DNA of 64,000 nt from Rhodococcus sp. HM1 (GCF_023218075.1 NZ_JALPTB010000016.1:40500-104499), one strand, 5' to 3'; counted from the first letter of the stretch, positions 7,269 to 16,958 are shown. Program-made: numbers and translations. Notes: generated by a model not told the origin, from the sequence alone.

Positions 7269-8804
7269 CTAGCGCTTCGCCATGTCCCGTACCGCCACGT
7301 GCGCGAACAGCATGCTCGCGCCGATGGGGTTGCCGCCGCCCGGGTACACCGTGCCGCTGACCGCGGCCATCGTGTTGCCCGCCGCGTACAGGCCGGGAAT
7401 CGGTTCACCCGCGGGGGTCAGGACCCGCGCCGACGTATCGGTGCGCAACCCGCCCTTGGTGCCCAGATCGGAGATCCCGAACGCCGCCGCGTGGAACGGG
7501 CCCTTCTCGATCGGGACCATCGGGGACTGCCCGCCGGAAAACGCGCGGTCGTACGGTTCGTCGCCGCGGCCGAAGTCCTCGTCGACGCCCTCGGCGGCCA
7601 TCTCGTTGTAGCGGGCGACGGTCGCGACCAGTGCGTCGGCGGGGACCCCGATCTGTTCGGCGAGTTCCTCGAGGGTCTCCCCCGTCTTCCACAGGCCGGC
7701 CGCGATGTACTTCTCGGGTTCGACCATCGGCACGTTCGTCGCCTGGACGGGCGGAACACCGCCGTCCTTGTCGTCGTAGATCATCCAGAACGGCAGGGTC
7801 AGCGAACCGGCGTCCATCTGCGCGATGACATCGCGGCCGAGTCGGTCGTAGGGCGCCGACTCGTTGACGAAACGCTTGCCGCCCTGGTTGACGAAGATGC
7901 CGCCCGTGAACCACAGCGCGAACGCGGAGCGCCCGTCCGGGTGGGTCATACCGGGCGACCACCAGGCCTCGCCCATGAGATCGACGTCGGCGCCGGCGGC
8001 GATGCCCGCCTGGTGTGCTTTACCGAGATTCGACCACGGCCCCATCGAATCCCGCGCCTCGCCGGGCACGCCGTACTCGGCGCGCATGGCGTCGTTCTGC
8101 TCGAACCCACCGGCCGCGAGCACGACACCGCGACGGGCACGGATCGCGCGACGCTCACCGTCGTGTTCGACGATGCCTCCGACGACCGCGCCGTCCTCGA
8201 CGACGAGATCGACCAGCGGCGTGTTCAGATGGGTGCTGACACCGGGGAACTTCTTCAGCGCCACCAGGAATCGGCCGACCAGTGCGCGGCCGCCGATGAG
8301 GTGACCGGGGAGGGGTTCGCCGTTGCGTTCGCGGCCGAGGGGGCCGCGGATGGACTCGTTGAGGTCCTCGATCCCCTTCGCGGACAACGGCGACGGAATG
8401 ATGTGACGGCCGGTCGCGCTGGCCTTGGGCGCCTTGCCGAAGTAGTCGGGCCACGGCAGGACCTGGAATTCCAGGTCCGCGTCGATTTCGAGATAGTCGA
8501 CGAGCGAGGCACCCCCGGTGACGAACGCATCCTGCAGTTCGCGGGGGGTGCGGTCGCCGACCACCGCGTGGAAGTAGGTGAGGGCGTCCTCGATCGTGTC
8601 CTCGTCGCCGGCGCGGCGCAGCACCGCGTTCGTCGGGAACCACATGCCGCCGCCACCGGAGTAGGCAGTGGTGCCGCCGAACTGCTCCGATGCTTCGACG
8701 AGGATCACCGACAGGCCCTCACGGGCGGCGGTGTAGGCGCCGCAGCATCCACCTGCTCCCGACCCGACGACGAGCACGTCGCATTCTTCCGCCCAATCCA
8801 CCAC
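7269..8804 (-). CDS. FAD-dependent 3-ketosteroid dehydrogenase-like oxidoreductase
   Basis: A 511-residue flavoprotein of the fumarate-reductase/3-ketosteroid-delta1-dehydrogenase family. The FAD Rossmann motif DVLVVGSGAGGCCGAYTAA is at residues 9-27, followed by EASEQFGGTTAYSGGGGMWFP. The C-terminal FAD signature is GLYAAGNTMAAVSGTVYPGGGNPIGASMLFAHVA. It should remove hydrogens next to a ketone (3-oxosteroid or analogue), but no other steroid gene is nearby and the substrate is not decided. The start is GTG at 8804 or the adjacent GTG at 8801, behind GGGAGG. It stands alone on its strand, 171 bp after pcaJ. Confidence 0.75.
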   Translation of the reverse strand: MVDWAEECDVLVVGSGAGGCCGAYTAAREGLSVILVEASEQFGGTTAYSGGGGMWFPTNAVLRRAGDEDTIEDALTYFHAVVGDRTPRELQDAFVTGGASLVDYLEIDADLEFQVLPWPDYFGKAPKASATGRHIIPSPLSAKGIEDLNESIRGPLGRERNGEPLPGHLIGGRALVGRFLVALKKFPGVSTHLNTPLVDLVVEDGAVVGGIVEHDGERRAIRARRGVVLAAGGFEQNDAMRAEYGVPGEARDSMGPWSNLGKAHQAGIAAGADVDLMGEAWWSPGMTHPDGRSAFALWFTGGIFVNQGGKRFVNESAPYDRLGRDVIAQMDAGSLTLPFWMIYDDKDGGVPPVQATNVPMVEPEKYIAAGLWKTGETLEELAEQIGVPADALVATVARYNEMAAEGVDEDFGRGDEPYDRAFSGGQSPMVPIEKGPFHAAAFGISDLGTKGGLRTDTSARVLTPAGEPIPGLYAAGNTMAAVSGTVYPGGGNPIGASMLFAHVAVRDMAKR

Positions 8805-8933
8805 GCTGCCTCCCGAAGACCGTTCCCTGAATGGTTGATCACGGTAGGCGCAGCCGACGGCTCGCGGGACGGAATGTCCTACTGGGCGGGAAGTTACCCG
8901 GGCGGGTGCCCGCCGCGGAAAACACAGCGCCGC

Positions 8934-8959
8934 CCGCCGACCCCCCTGCAGGTCGGCGG
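8934..8959 (-). terminator. Stem-loop after pcaJ
   Basis: CCGCCGAC (8934-8941) pairs with GTCGGCGG (8952-8959), loop of 10 nt, 16 bp beyond the pcaJ stop codon. There is no T-tract, so its role as terminator is tentative. Confidence 0.5.
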
Positions 8960-8975
8960 ACGACGCGGTCGAGCG

Positions 8976-9623
8976 CTAGACGGTCAGCGTCGCGGCAGTT
9001 GCGGCGACGACCTCCTCGACACTCACTCCGGGGGCCGTCTCGACGAGCTTCAGACCCTCGTCGGTGACGTCGATGACGGCCATGTCGGTGATGATCCGCT
9101 GGACGCAGCGCTTGCCGGTGAGCGGCAGCGTGCATTCCTCGAAGATCTTCGGCTCACCCTTCTTCGTGACGTGTTCCATCATCACGATCACGCGCCGCGC
9201 GCCGTGCACGAGGTCCATCGCGCCGCCCATGCCCCTGACCATGGCGCCCGGGATCATCCAGTTCGCGATGTCACCCTTCGCGCTGACCTGCATCGCACCG
9301 AGGACAGCCACGTCGATCTGGCCACCGCGGATCATCCCGAAGGACTGCGACGAGTCGAAGAACGATGCGCCGGGCACGACGGTGATGAGTTCCTTGCCGG
9401 CGTTGATGAGTTCGGGGTCGATCTCGTCCTCGTACGGGTACGGGCCGACACCGAGCACACCGTTCTCCGAGTGCAGAACGACCTCGATGCCCGGGTCCAG
9501 GTAGTTCGGGACCAGCGTGGGCATACCGATGCCGAGGTTGACGTACTGGCCGTCGGACAGTTCCTGTGCGACGCGCGCGGCCATTTCCTCGCGGGTCAGT
9601 TTCCGGGTGGCTGCCTGGGTCAT
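8976..9623 (-). CDS. pcaJ: 3-oxoadipate CoA-transferase subunit B
   Basis: A 215-residue beta subunit of a family I CoA-transferase. The catalytic glutamate lies in [14 protein letters not shown], and family blocks [41 protein letters not shown] and [10 protein letters not shown] are present. With PcaI it moves CoA from succinyl-CoA to 3-oxoadipate, the step before thiolysis. The ATG at 9623 overlaps the pcaI stop (ATGA). Alone the sequence would also fit acetoacetate:CoA transferase (ScoB). The pcaD, pcaR and pcaF neighbours favour PcaJ. Confidence 0.85.
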   Translation of the reverse strand: MTQAATRKLTREEMAARVAQELSDGQYVNLGIGMPTLVPNYLDPGIEVVLHSENGVLGVGPYPYEDEIDPELINAGKELITVVPGASFFDSSQSFGMIRGGQIDVAVLGAMQVSAKGDIANWMIPGAMVRGMGGAMDLVHGARRVIVMMEHVTKKGEPKIFEECTLPLTGKRCVQRIITDMAVIDVTDEGLKLVETAPGVSVEEVVAATAATLTV

Positions 9624-10366
9624 GAACGGACCGTCCTGTTCTCGATGCCGACGGTGACCGGCCCGACCGGCACGACGCGCTGCACGTGGATGCCGGGGGT
9701 GTGGATCTCGTTGGGATCCAGCTCGCCGGGTTCGACGAGGTATTCGACCTGGGCGATGGTGATGCGGCCCGAGGTCGCGGCCGGAGGGTTGAAGTTGCGG
9801 GCGCTCTGCCGGTAGACGAGGTTGCCGTGGCGGTCGCCCTTCCACGCGTGGACGAGGGCGAAGTCGGCGACGATGCCGCGTTCCATCACGTAGGTGACGC
9901 CGTCGAACTCGCGGGTCTCCTTCGGCGGGGACGCGACCGCGATGCCGCCGTTGCCGTCGTAACGCAGGGGCAGTCCGCCCTCTTCGACCTGGGTGCCGAC
10001 ACCGGCAGGGGTGAAGAACGCCGGGATGCCCGCGCCGCCGGCGCGCATGCGCTCGGCGAGAGTGCCCTGCGGGGTCAGTTCGACCTCGAGTTCACCGGCG
10101 AGGTACTGGCGCGCGAATTCCTTGTTGGAACCGACGTACGAGGAGATGGTGCGGCGGATGCGGCCCTTCTCCAGGAGCACCCCGAGACCGAAACCGTCGG
10201 TTCCGCAGTTGTTGCTGACCGTCTCGAGGTTGGTGGCGCCCTGCTCGAGCAGGGCATCGATGAGGATTTCAGGGACGCCGACCAGGCCGAATCCGCCGAC
10301 AGCGATCGTGGCGCCGTCCGGGATGTCGGCTACGGCCTCGGCGGCGGTGGCAACGACTTTGTCCAT
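9620..10366 (-). CDS. pcaI: 3-oxoadipate CoA-transferase subunit A
   Basis: A 248-residue alpha subunit. The CoA-binding glycine motif [18 protein letters not shown] is at residues 22-39, followed by [16 protein letters not shown] and [16 protein letters not shown], all typical of CoA-transferase alpha subunits. It is divergent from pcaD, with a 74-bp shared promoter region, and overlaps pcaJ by 4 bases. Its position in a pca locus supports 3-oxoadipate as acceptor. The motif GLVGVP rather than GLCGIP also allows a 3-oxoacid transferase. Confidence 0.83.
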   Translation of the reverse strand: MDKVVATAAEAVADIPDGATIAVGGFGLVGVPEILIDALLEQGATNLETVSNNCGTDGFGLGVLLEKGRIRRTISSYVGSNKEFARQYLAGELEVELTPQGTLAERMRAGGAGIPAFFTPAGVGTQVEEGGLPLRYDGNGGIAVASPPKETREFDGVTYVMERGIVADFALVHAWKGDRHGNLVYRQSARNFNPPAATSGRITIAQVEYLVEPGELDPNEIHTPGIHVQRVVPVGPVTVGIENRTVRS

Positions 10367-10440
10367 GACCCTAGAGTAGCGCGTTCCGTACGCAATGTGA
10401 ACCCTCGTACGTATCGCGAACAACGGCTATGCTGGGGGAC
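10367..10440. promoter_or_regulatory. Divergent pcaIJ / pcaDRF promoter region with possible PcaR site
   Basis: The 74-bp gap between the pcaI and pcaD starts contains GTTCCGTACGCA followed by CGTACGTATCGCGAAC. The GTTC and GAAC ends and the repeated CGTACG suggest an IclR-type (PcaR) operator, but the dyad is imperfect. Confidence 0.4.
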
Positions 10441-11220
10441 ATGACCGTCACGCTCAATCACGAACGGCACGGCGACCCGGCCGCCGCACCCGTGGTGCTC
10501 CTCGGCTCGCTCGGATCCGACCTGTCGATGTGGGCACCCCAGATCGAGGCCCTGTCGGCCGTCGCGCACGTCGTCGCCGTCGACCACCGCGGACACGGGA
10601 AATCCCCTGCACCCCAAGGCCCTTACACCCTCGACGACCTCGGCGGCGACATCCTGGCGCTGCTCGACGACCTCGGCCTGGACTCCGTGCACTTCGTCGG
10701 GCTGTCCCTGGGCGGGGCCGTCGGACAGTGGCTCGCCGCGCACCACCCCGAGCGCGTGCGCACGCTCACCCTGCTGTGCACCTCCGCCGCGTTCGCCCCG
10801 CCCGGACCGTGGCACGAGCGGGCCGCGACCGTGCGCACCGCGGGTCTGGCCTCCATCGCCGAATCGATCGTCGACCGCTGGTTCACCCCCGGCCTGCGCG
10901 ACCGCGACCCGGCACTCGTCGCCCGGCACGTCGACATGGTGAAGTCGACGACCGACGAGGGCTACGCCGCGTGCTGCGAAGCACTCGCGGGCTGGGACGG
11001 CCGCGCCGACCTCGCGCACATCACCGCACCCACCCTGGTCGTCGCCGGCGAGCAGGACCCCGCGACACCGCCCGCCACCATGCGGGCACTCGCCGACGGC
11101 ATCGCGGACGCCACCTTCCACGTCGTCGACCCGGGCGCGCACCTCGCGAACGTCGAACAGGCCGAACGGATCACGGAACTGGTGCTCTCCCACATCGCCC
11201 GCACCCCGGACGGTCGCTGA
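10441..11220 (+). CDS. pcaD: 3-oxoadipate enol-lactonase
   Basis: A 259-residue alpha/beta hydrolase. The nucleophile serine is in VGLSLGG (Ser89), the oxyanion region is VVLLGSLGSDLSMWAPQI, the acid is in VVAGEQDPATPP, and the His lies near DPGAHLANVEQ. It hydrolyses 3-oxoadipate enol-lactone to 3-oxoadipate, where the catechol and protocatechuate branches meet. The ATG at 10441 matches family N-termini (an upstream ATG at 10429 is possible; the G-rich SD lies between them). Unlike many actinobacteria there is no PcaC (carboxymuconolactone decarboxylase) fusion here; the protein ends after the hydrolase domain. Confidence 0.9.
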   Translation: MTVTLNHERHGDPAAAPVVLLGSLGSDLSMWAPQIEALSAVAHVVAVDHRGHGKSPAPQGPYTLDDLGGDILALLDDLGLDSVHFVGLSLGGAVGQWLAAHHPERVRTLTLLCTSAAFAPPGPWHERAATVRTAGLASIAESIVDRWFTPGLRDRDPALVARHVDMVKSTTDEGYAACCEALAGWDGRADLAHITAPTLVVAGEQDPATPPATMRALADGIADATFHVVDPGAHLANVEQAERITELVLSHIARTPDGR

Positions 11221-11280
11221 ACACACCCGCGGACACGTGGAAGTATTCGGGCACACCGACACCGAGGGGATTTCCGGACC

Positions 11281-12111
11281 ATGAGCGAAATCGACGCCGC
11301 CACCGCGCCGCAGCAGAACCCGTCAGCCGACGACACTCCCGCGGCCTCACCCGACTTCGTGCAGTCGCTGGCCCGCGGGCTGGCCGTCGTCAAGGCGTTC
11401 GACGCGACGCACCCGCGGCGCACCCTCAGCGACGTCGCCAAGGCCACCGGCCTGACCCGCGCGACCGCCCGCCGGTTCCTGCTGACCCTCGCCGAACTCG
11501 GCTACGTCCGGACGGACGGGTCGCTGTTCTGGCTGACCCCGCGGGTGCTCGAGCTCGGCTACAGCTACCTGTCCAGCCTGACGCTGCCCGACGTCGCGCG
11601 GCCGCACCTCGAAGCGCTCGCCGCTTCGGTGCACGAATCGACGTCGGTGTCGGTGCTCGACGGCGACGACATCGTGTACGTCGCGCGGGTGCCGGTCAGC
11701 CGGATCATGACCGTGTCCATCACGCTCGGCACCCGCTTTCCGGCGCACGCGACGTCGATGGGTCGCGTGTTGCTCGCGGGTCTGTCCCCCGAGGACCTCG
11801 ACGCCTATCTCGACCGCGCCGACCTGCGGCCGCTGACCGGACGAACCGTGGTGACCCCGGACCAGCTGCGCGCCGAGCTCGACACCATCCGCCGCGACGG
11901 CTTCTGCATCGTCGACCAGGAACTCGAGGAAGGGCTGCGGTCGCTGGCCGCACCGATCCGGGACGCCTCCGGCACGGTGATCGCCGCCGTGAACATCTCC
12001 ACCCACGCCGCCCGCTACACGCTCGACACAGTTCGCGGCGAACTGGTCCCCGCGGTCGTCGCGACCGCCGCTGCGATCTCCACGGACCTCGCACGTACCC
12101 AAACCCATTAG
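11281..12111 (+). CDS. pcaR: IclR-family regulator PcaR
   Basis: A 276-residue IclR regulator with a polar 25-residue N-terminal extension. The HTH is at about residues 27-85 (SLARGLAVVKAFDATHPRRTLSDVAKATGLTRATARRFLLTLAELGYV), and the effector domain (about 100-270) contains GTRFPAHATSMGRVLLA. It belongs to the PcaR/PcaU/CatR branch that senses 3-oxoadipate or muconate. It lies between pcaD and pcaF on the same strand (60-bp and 25-bp gaps), so it is probably cotranscribed and autoregulated. Confidence 0.87.
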   Translation: MSEIDAATAPQQNPSADDTPAASPDFVQSLARGLAVVKAFDATHPRRTLSDVAKATGLTRATARRFLLTLAELGYVRTDGSLFWLTPRVLELGYSYLSSLTLPDVARPHLEALAASVHESTSVSVLDGDDIVYVARVPVSRIMTVSITLGTRFPAHATSMGRVLLAGLSPEDLDAYLDRADLRPLTGRTVVTPDQLRAELDTIRRDGFCIVDQELEEGLRSLAAPIRDASGTVIAAVNISTHAARYTLDTVRGELVPAVVATAAAISTDLARTQTH

Positions 12112-12136
12112 AAATCAACGAAAACCGAGGAATAAC

Positions 12137-13348
12137 ATGCTCGACGCAGTGATCTGCGAACCACTCCGCACCCCGGTCGGCCGCTTCGGCGGCGCGCTGA
12201 AGGACATCGCCCCGGAGGACCTCGCAGCCACCGTCATCCGCGAAATCATCACGCGCACCGGAATTTCCGGCTCGGACGTCGACGACGTGATCCTCGGTCA
12301 GGCGTCCCCGGGTGGCGAGGCCCCCGCGATCGGCCGCGTCGCGGCACTCAACGCGGGGCTCGGCGTCGACGTTCCGGGTCTCCAGGTCGACCGTCGATGC
12401 GGCTCCGGCCTCCAAGCGATCATCCAGGCCGCCATGCAGGTTCAGACCGGCGGCAGCGACCTCGTTCTCGCCGGCGGCACCGAATCGATGAGCCAGGCCG
12501 AGTTCTACGCGACCGGAATGCGCTGGGGCGTCAAGGGTGAAGCGGTCGCGCTGAACGACCGGCTCGCCCGCGCCCGCGTCACCGCCGGCGGCCGCGACTT
12601 CCCCGTCCCCGGCGGCATGATCGAGACCGCCGAGAACCTGCGCGCCGAATTCTCCATCTCCCGCGAGGATCAGGACGCGCTCGCGGTGCAGTCCCACCAG
12701 CGTGCCGTCGCCGCCCAGAGCAGCGGCGTATTCGCGCAGGAGATCGTCCCGGTCGCGGTACCGCAGCGCAAGGGCGATGCGGTGGTGATCGACACGGACG
12801 AGCACCCGCGCGCCGACACCAGCATGGAATCGCTCGCGAAACTCCGTCCCATCCGCGGCAAGATCGACCCCGACTCCACCGTCACCGCCGGCAACGCCAG
12901 CGGCCAGAACGACGGCGCCGCTCTCGCCATCGTCACCACCCCGGAAAAGGCCGCACAGCTCGGTCTGCGACCGCTGGCCCGCCTCGCCGGCTGGGCGGTC
13001 GCGGGAGTGCCGCCGCGCACCATGGGCATCGGCCCGGTCCCGGCGACCGAACAGGTCCTGAAGCGCCTCGGCCTGACCCTGTCCGACCTCGACGTCATCG
13101 AACTCAACGAGGCGTTCGCCGCCCAGACGCTCGCCGTCACCCGCACCTGGGGTCTCGAACCGGACGATCCGCGGCTGAATCCCAACGGCTCGGGCATCTC
13201 GCTGGGGCACCCGGTCGGGGCGACCGGTGGCCGCATCCTCGCCACCCTGCTGCGCGAACTCGACCGTCGCGAGGGTCGCTACGGTCTCGAAACCATGTGC
13301 ATCGGCGGCGGCCAGGGTCTCGCCGCGGTGTTCGAGCGCCTCGCCTGA
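12137..13348 (+). CDS. pcaF: 3-oxoadipyl-CoA thiolase
   Basis: A 403-residue thiolase that splits 3-oxoadipyl-CoA into succinyl-CoA and acetyl-CoA. Catalytic residues are visible: Cys88 in VDRRCGSGLQA, His358 in LGHPVGATGG and Cys388 in MCIGGGQG. NEAFAAQ is also present. An SD (GAGGAA) precedes the ATG at 12137. Last gene of pcaD-pcaR-pcaF. Taken alone it could be a general acetyl-CoA acetyltransferase; the operon decides for PcaF. Confidence 0.88.
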   Translation: MLDAVICEPLRTPVGRFGGALKDIAPEDLAATVIREIITRTGISGSDVDDVILGQASPGGEAPAIGRVAALNAGLGVDVPGLQVDRRCGSGLQAIIQAAMQVQTGGSDLVLAGGTESMSQAEFYATGMRWGVKGEAVALNDRLARARVTAGGRDFPVPGGMIETAENLRAEFSISREDQDALAVQSHQRAVAAQSSGVFAQEIVPVAVPQRKGDAVVIDTDEHPRADTSMESLAKLRPIRGKIDPDSTVTAGNASGQNDGAALAIVTTPEKAAQLGLRPLARLAGWAVAGVPPRTMGIGPVPATEQVLKRLGLTLSDLDVIELNEAFAAQTLAVTRTWGLEPDDPRLNPNGSGISLGHPVGATGGRILATLLRELDRREGRYGLETMCIGGGQGLAAVFERLA

Positions 13349-13375
13349 ACCCACCGGATCTACTGAACCCGGTGG

Positions 13376-13411
13376 CGGGAACCATCGGTCCTGACCGGAT
13401 GATGGTTCCCG
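13376..13411. terminator. Bidirectional terminator-like hairpin between pcaF and the MDR oxidoreductase
   Basis: Arms CGGGAACCATC (13376-13386) and GATGGTTCCCG (13401-13411) form a perfect 11-bp stem, 28 bp after the pcaF stop and 9 bp before the convergent gene's stop codon. Confidence 0.65.
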
Positions 13412-13419
13412 GCACCCGG

Positions 13420-14457
13420 TCAGGACTCCGGAGCGACCTTCACGACGAGCTTGCCGAAGTTCTTCCCCTCGAGCAGCCCGATGAACGCCTCCGGTGCGGC
13501 GTCGAGACCGTCGACGATGTCCTCCCGGTACCGCAGCCTGCCGCTGCGGACCCATTCGGAGGCGTCGCGCAGGAAGTCGTCGTGCATCTCGCGGACGAAC
13601 TCGGACTGGATGAACCCGCGGACGGTCAGGCTCTTGACCAGCACCGTCGAGAAGAACGCCGGCAATCGGTCCGGCCCCTCGGTCGGGAGGGTGTTGTACT
13701 GCGCCACCAGACCGCACACCGGCATCCGCGCATACAGGTTCAGCAGCGGGATCACCGCTGCCTGGACCGCTCCGCCGACGTTCTCGAAGTAGACGTCGAT
13801 GCCGTCCGGCACGGCCTCACGCAACTGCTCCGCGAAATCGGGGGCACGGTGGTCGACGGCCGCGTCGAACCCGAGGTCGTCGAGCAGATGCCGGCACTTC
13901 TCGGGGCCGCCGGCGATCCCGACCGCGCGTGCGCCCTTGATCTTCGCGATCTGCCCGACCGCGGACCCGACGGGACCGCTCGCCGCCGCGACCACGACGG
14001 TCTCGCCCTCCTTCGGTTGCCCGATCTTCAACAGGCCCGAATAGGCGGTGAAACCCGGCATACCGAGCACACCGAGCGCCGTCGACAGCGGCGCCGCCTC
14101 TGGATCGAGCTTCCGTACGGCCCGCCCGTCGACGACCGCGTGCGTCTGCCAACCAGTTCCCGCCAGCACGTAATCACCCTCGGCGAAGTCCGGGTGACGC
14201 GACGTGACGACCTGCGCGACCGTCGCCCCGACCATCACGTCACCGAGTTCCACGGGCGGCGCGTAGGACTTCGCGTCGCTCATCCGGCCCCGCATGTAGG
14301 GGTCCAGCGACAGGTACACCACCCGCACCAGGATCTGACCGTCCCCGGGTTCGGGAACGTCGACGGTCTCGGTGCGGAAGTTCTCCGGGGTGGGTGCACC
14401 GACCGGGCGGGAGGCAAGGACGATCCGGGTGCTCTGGACGTTCGTGGAGTCGCTCAT
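13420..14457 (-). CDS. Zinc-free MDR NADP-dependent oxidoreductase (CurA / LTB4 dehydrogenase-like)
   Basis: A 345-residue medium-chain reductase. The family blocks are VVYLSLDPYMRGRMSD (residues 45-60), LGMPGFTAYSGLLKIGQPKEGETVVVAAASGPVGSAVGQIAKIKGARAVGIAGG (NADP-binding, about 130-185) and VDVYFENVGG. No zinc-ligand cysteines are seen, which fits the prostaglandin/leukotriene reductase-like class that reduces the C=C bond of enones. The ATG at 14457 matches the family start. No operon partner; it lies 47 bp after the GH2-like gene on the same strand. The physiological substrate is unknown. Confidence 0.82.
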   Translation of the reverse strand: MSDSTNVQSTRIVLASRPVGAPTPENFRTETVDVPEPGDGQILVRVVYLSLDPYMRGRMSDAKSYAPPVELGDVMVGATVAQVVTSRHPDFAEGDYVLAGTGWQTHAVVDGRAVRKLDPEAAPLSTALGVLGMPGFTAYSGLLKIGQPKEGETVVVAAASGPVGSAVGQIAKIKGARAVGIAGGPEKCRHLLDDLGFDAAVDHRAPDFAEQLREAVPDGIDVYFENVGGAVQAAVIPLLNLYARMPVCGLVAQYNTLPTEGPDRLPAFFSTVLVKSLTVRGFIQSEFVREMHDDFLRDASEWVRSGRLRYREDIVDGLDAAPEAFIGLLEGKNFGKLVVKVAPES

Positions 14458-14504
14458 GCCCCTCAGTGTGCCCGCCCGAAGCGGTACGTATGCGCCGGTT
14501 CCCT

Positions 14505-16958
14505 TCACCCGGTGGACACGGCGGCGGTCGCGGCCGAATTGAGCGCGCGCACGCGACCCGAGACCGTTCGGGCCTCACCTGTCCGCTGCAGTGCGACGGT
14601 GCGGCGGCCGCCGGGCGGCAGGTGGAACCACGAGTCGGCGGGTTCGAATCCGCGCAGTTCGAGCGACACGTACTGGGCGGCACCGTCGGTCGCGACCTCC
14701 AGCGACCACTCACCGGACTCCGATTCGATTGCGGTGGCGGATAATCCGATGCTGCGTTCGTACGGGCGCACCGCTTCCCCGACCAGGTACACGTCCTCGG
14801 ACAGCACGCTGCCGTCGGCCGCGACGAGCCGCGCCGTGGCGGATTCGTAGGTCTGCGGTCCGAACCTGTACGTGTGGGTGACGTCGGTGAAGCGACCGAG
14901 CAGTTCGTCGAACGACCACGTAGACGCGCTGTGCGCGGCGAGTTCCACCGACAGCGTCTCCTCGTGCGCGACGACGCCGCTGCGGGTGTGCACCAGCAAC
15001 TCCAGGCGCGCCTCCACCGCAACCGCGGTGTCGTTGAACGCGTCGATGCGCAGACCGTCGATCCCGTCGTCGCCGAGGAGCACCGCGACCGGCGCCCAGA
15101 TGCGGCGCAGCACGAACCACGGGGCCTTCGGCACACCGGAATGCTCGAGCACGCCCCAGCCGGCGCCCGGCTCGAGATCGCGCGCCGCGAGGATCAGCGC
15201 GCCGTGGCATCGCGAATCGGGGCGACGCCAGAATGCCAGGGTCGCGGCGAACGCCTCGCACACCGCGGCCCGCCCGAGATCCAGATACCGCTCCGGGTCC
15301 GACCATCGCACAGTCGCCGGATCCTGCTCGAAGACCGTGCACACGTAATGATCTCGCACGTCCTCGAAGTCCCAGGACGCGCCGTGGTCGCGCGGCACGG
15401 CCGCCTTCCACCGCGGGTGGTGCCCCGCGACCGCGACCGTCCCGAAATCCGCCTCGATCGCGTCGTTGCCCGGCGGGATCGAGAACGCGAGGCATTCGGC
15501 GGCGAATCGCACACCCGCAGAGCGCACGTCGGTCAGCGGACGCCGATACCCGCCGACACCGAAGTAGTGCGCGATCCCCGACCCGACGTGGGTGGGCAGG
15601 GCCTGCGACCCGGGCGGGGCCGACGGCGACGACGACACCCACACCGCCGCCGGAGCCTCCGCCGCGACGACCGCGGGCAGCCACTCGTCGAGCGCGGCCA
15701 TGGGCGGACGCCCGAGACCGAGCATCGTGGGCTGCTGTTCGGTCTCGCTGCCCCCACACACGACGGCGAGCGCCGGGTTGCCGGATACGGACCGCAGCAC
15801 ACCTCGTACCTCGTCGACGAGAAGTGCTCGGAACTCGTCGGTTTCGGGCGGGTCGGTCGTCGCGAGCATCACCTCCTGCCACACCAGGATTCCCGATTCG
15901 GCGCACCCCGACCAGAAGGCGTCGTCCTCGTAGACCATCGTGCCCGGAATGCGGATCAGGTTGACACCCGCGTCGATGCACCGCTCGAGCATGCGCCGGG
16001 TTTCCTCCGGGGAGGTCAGTGCGACGGGGTCCGCGGGCGTCCACACGAGACCGCGGCAGAATACGCCGATACCGTTGATGCGCAACCAGAATCCGCCGTC
16101 GGACCGGTCCACGGTGAGGTCGCGGAACCCGACCTCACCGACATCCACGCGGTCGCCGCCCACCTCCAGTGAGACCGGGTACAGCGCCGGTTCACCGTGG
16201 GTGTGCGGCCACCAGCGCCGCACGTCGGGCACCTCGACGCGGGCGCGGACCCTGCCGTCCTCGATCGTCGCCGACGCCACCGCGGAGCCGACCCGTGCCG
16301 TCACCGAATCACCCACCGCAACACCGGACAACGTCACGTCCAGATCCACGACACCGCTGTCGCCGTCGACCGTCACGCGGATCCGGCGGTCGACGAGGCG
16401 CGGCGCACTCGCATCCACCAGCGCGACGCGACGCCACGGCCCGACGGGAGCCGGCACCCCGGAGAACACCGGGGCGCGACCGAGCATCGTGGTGCGGATC
16501 CACCGCAATCCCTGTGCCCGGATCATCGACGACCGCCACCGTCCGCGCGGGCGCCTCTTCGCGAGCGCCGCATCAAGGGACGCGAATCGCAGTGCAAAAC
16601 AGAAGTTCTCGGGAATCGAGTCCAGTTCGACCACCAACGGAACGAACATCGACTCCGACACGGCGACCCGCTCGTCTCCGACCCACACCTCGGCCAGGGT
16701 GGCGAGACCGTCCAGTTCCAGTCGCCACGGCCCGGTGCCGGATCGCTGTACCTGCGTGACGAACCACCAGTCGGAGGCGTCCGTGTGTGCCTCGCGGGCG
16801 GCCGTCGCGCCGTGCGCGGTGCGGATCGCTCCGGCCGCGGTACCGGGCACCTCGGCCACCAGCCGGAGGCCGACCTCGTCCGGCAACTGATCCGGAGAGA
16901 GCACCGCCCCCGGAGGCGTTGCGACACAATGCCAGACGGCTCCGTCGAACAGATCCAT
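14505..16958 (-). CDS. GH2 (beta-mannosidase-like) glycoside hydrolase-like protein
   Basis: An 817-residue protein with the GH2 domain order: N-terminal sugar-binding-like domain (about 60-180), immunoglobulin-like domain (about 185-285), TIM-barrel domain (about 285-540) and C-terminal beta domains. The barrel reads GVNLIRIPGTMVYEDDAFWSG and GILVWQEVMLA as in beta-mannosidases. The likely acid/base is Glu405 in VVCGGSETE (families usually have GNNE) and the likely nucleophile Glu488 in RFAAECLAFSIPP, so both acids seem retained. No signal peptide: it should be cytoplasmic. The ATG shares a base with the DUF1839 stop (TGATG). It is the last gene of the carrier-protein ligase operon. The substrate is unknown; a glycosylated or glycan-like product of the operon is a speculation. 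Confidence 0.75.
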   Translation of the reverse strand: MDLFDGAVWHCVATPPGAVLSPDQLPDEVGLRLVAEVPGTAAGAIRTAHGATAAREAHTDASDWWFVTQVQRSGTGPWRLELDGLATLAEVWVGDERVAVSESMFVPLVVELDSIPENFCFALRFASLDAALAKRRPRGRWRSSMIRAQGLRWIRTTMLGRAPVFSGVPAPVGPWRRVALVDASAPRLVDRRIRVTVDGDSGVVDLDVTLSGVAVGDSVTARVGSAVASATIEDGRVRARVEVPDVRRWWPHTHGEPALYPVSLEVGGDRVDVGEVGFRDLTVDRSDGGFWLRINGIGVFCRGLVWTPADPVALTSPEETRRMLERCIDAGVNLIRIPGTMVYEDDAFWSGCAESGILVWQEVMLATTDPPETDEFRALLVDEVRGVLRSVSGNPALAVVCGGSETEQQPTMLGLGRPPMAALDEWLPAVVAAEAPAAVWVSSSPSAPPGSQALPTHVGSGIAHYFGVGGYRRPLTDVRSAGVRFAAECLAFSIPPGNDAIEADFGTVAVAGHHPRWKAAVPRDHGASWDFEDVRDHYVCTVFEQDPATVRWSDPERYLDLGRAAVCEAFAATLAFWRRPDSRCHGALILAARDLEPGAGWGVLEHSGVPKAPWFVLRRIWAPVAVLLGDDGIDGLRIDAFNDTAVAVEARLELLVHTRSGVVAHEETLSVELAAHSASTWSFDELLGRFTDVTHTYRFGPQTYESATARLVAADGSVLSEDVYLVGEAVRPYERSIGLSATAIESESGEWSLEVATDGAAQYVSLELRGFEPADSWFHLPPGGRRTVALQRTGEARTVSGRVRALNSAATAAVSTG

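Noticed and set aside
7197..9815. 872-codon plus-strand frame opposite the KstD-like and pcaJ genes
   Set aside because: It begins inside the palindromic repeat and is antisense to two conserved enzymes.
8976..10366. Reading pcaIJ as acetoacetate:CoA transferase (scoAB)
   Set aside because: The alpha and beta sequences allow it, but divergent pcaD-pcaR-pcaF makes 3-oxoadipate the better acceptor.
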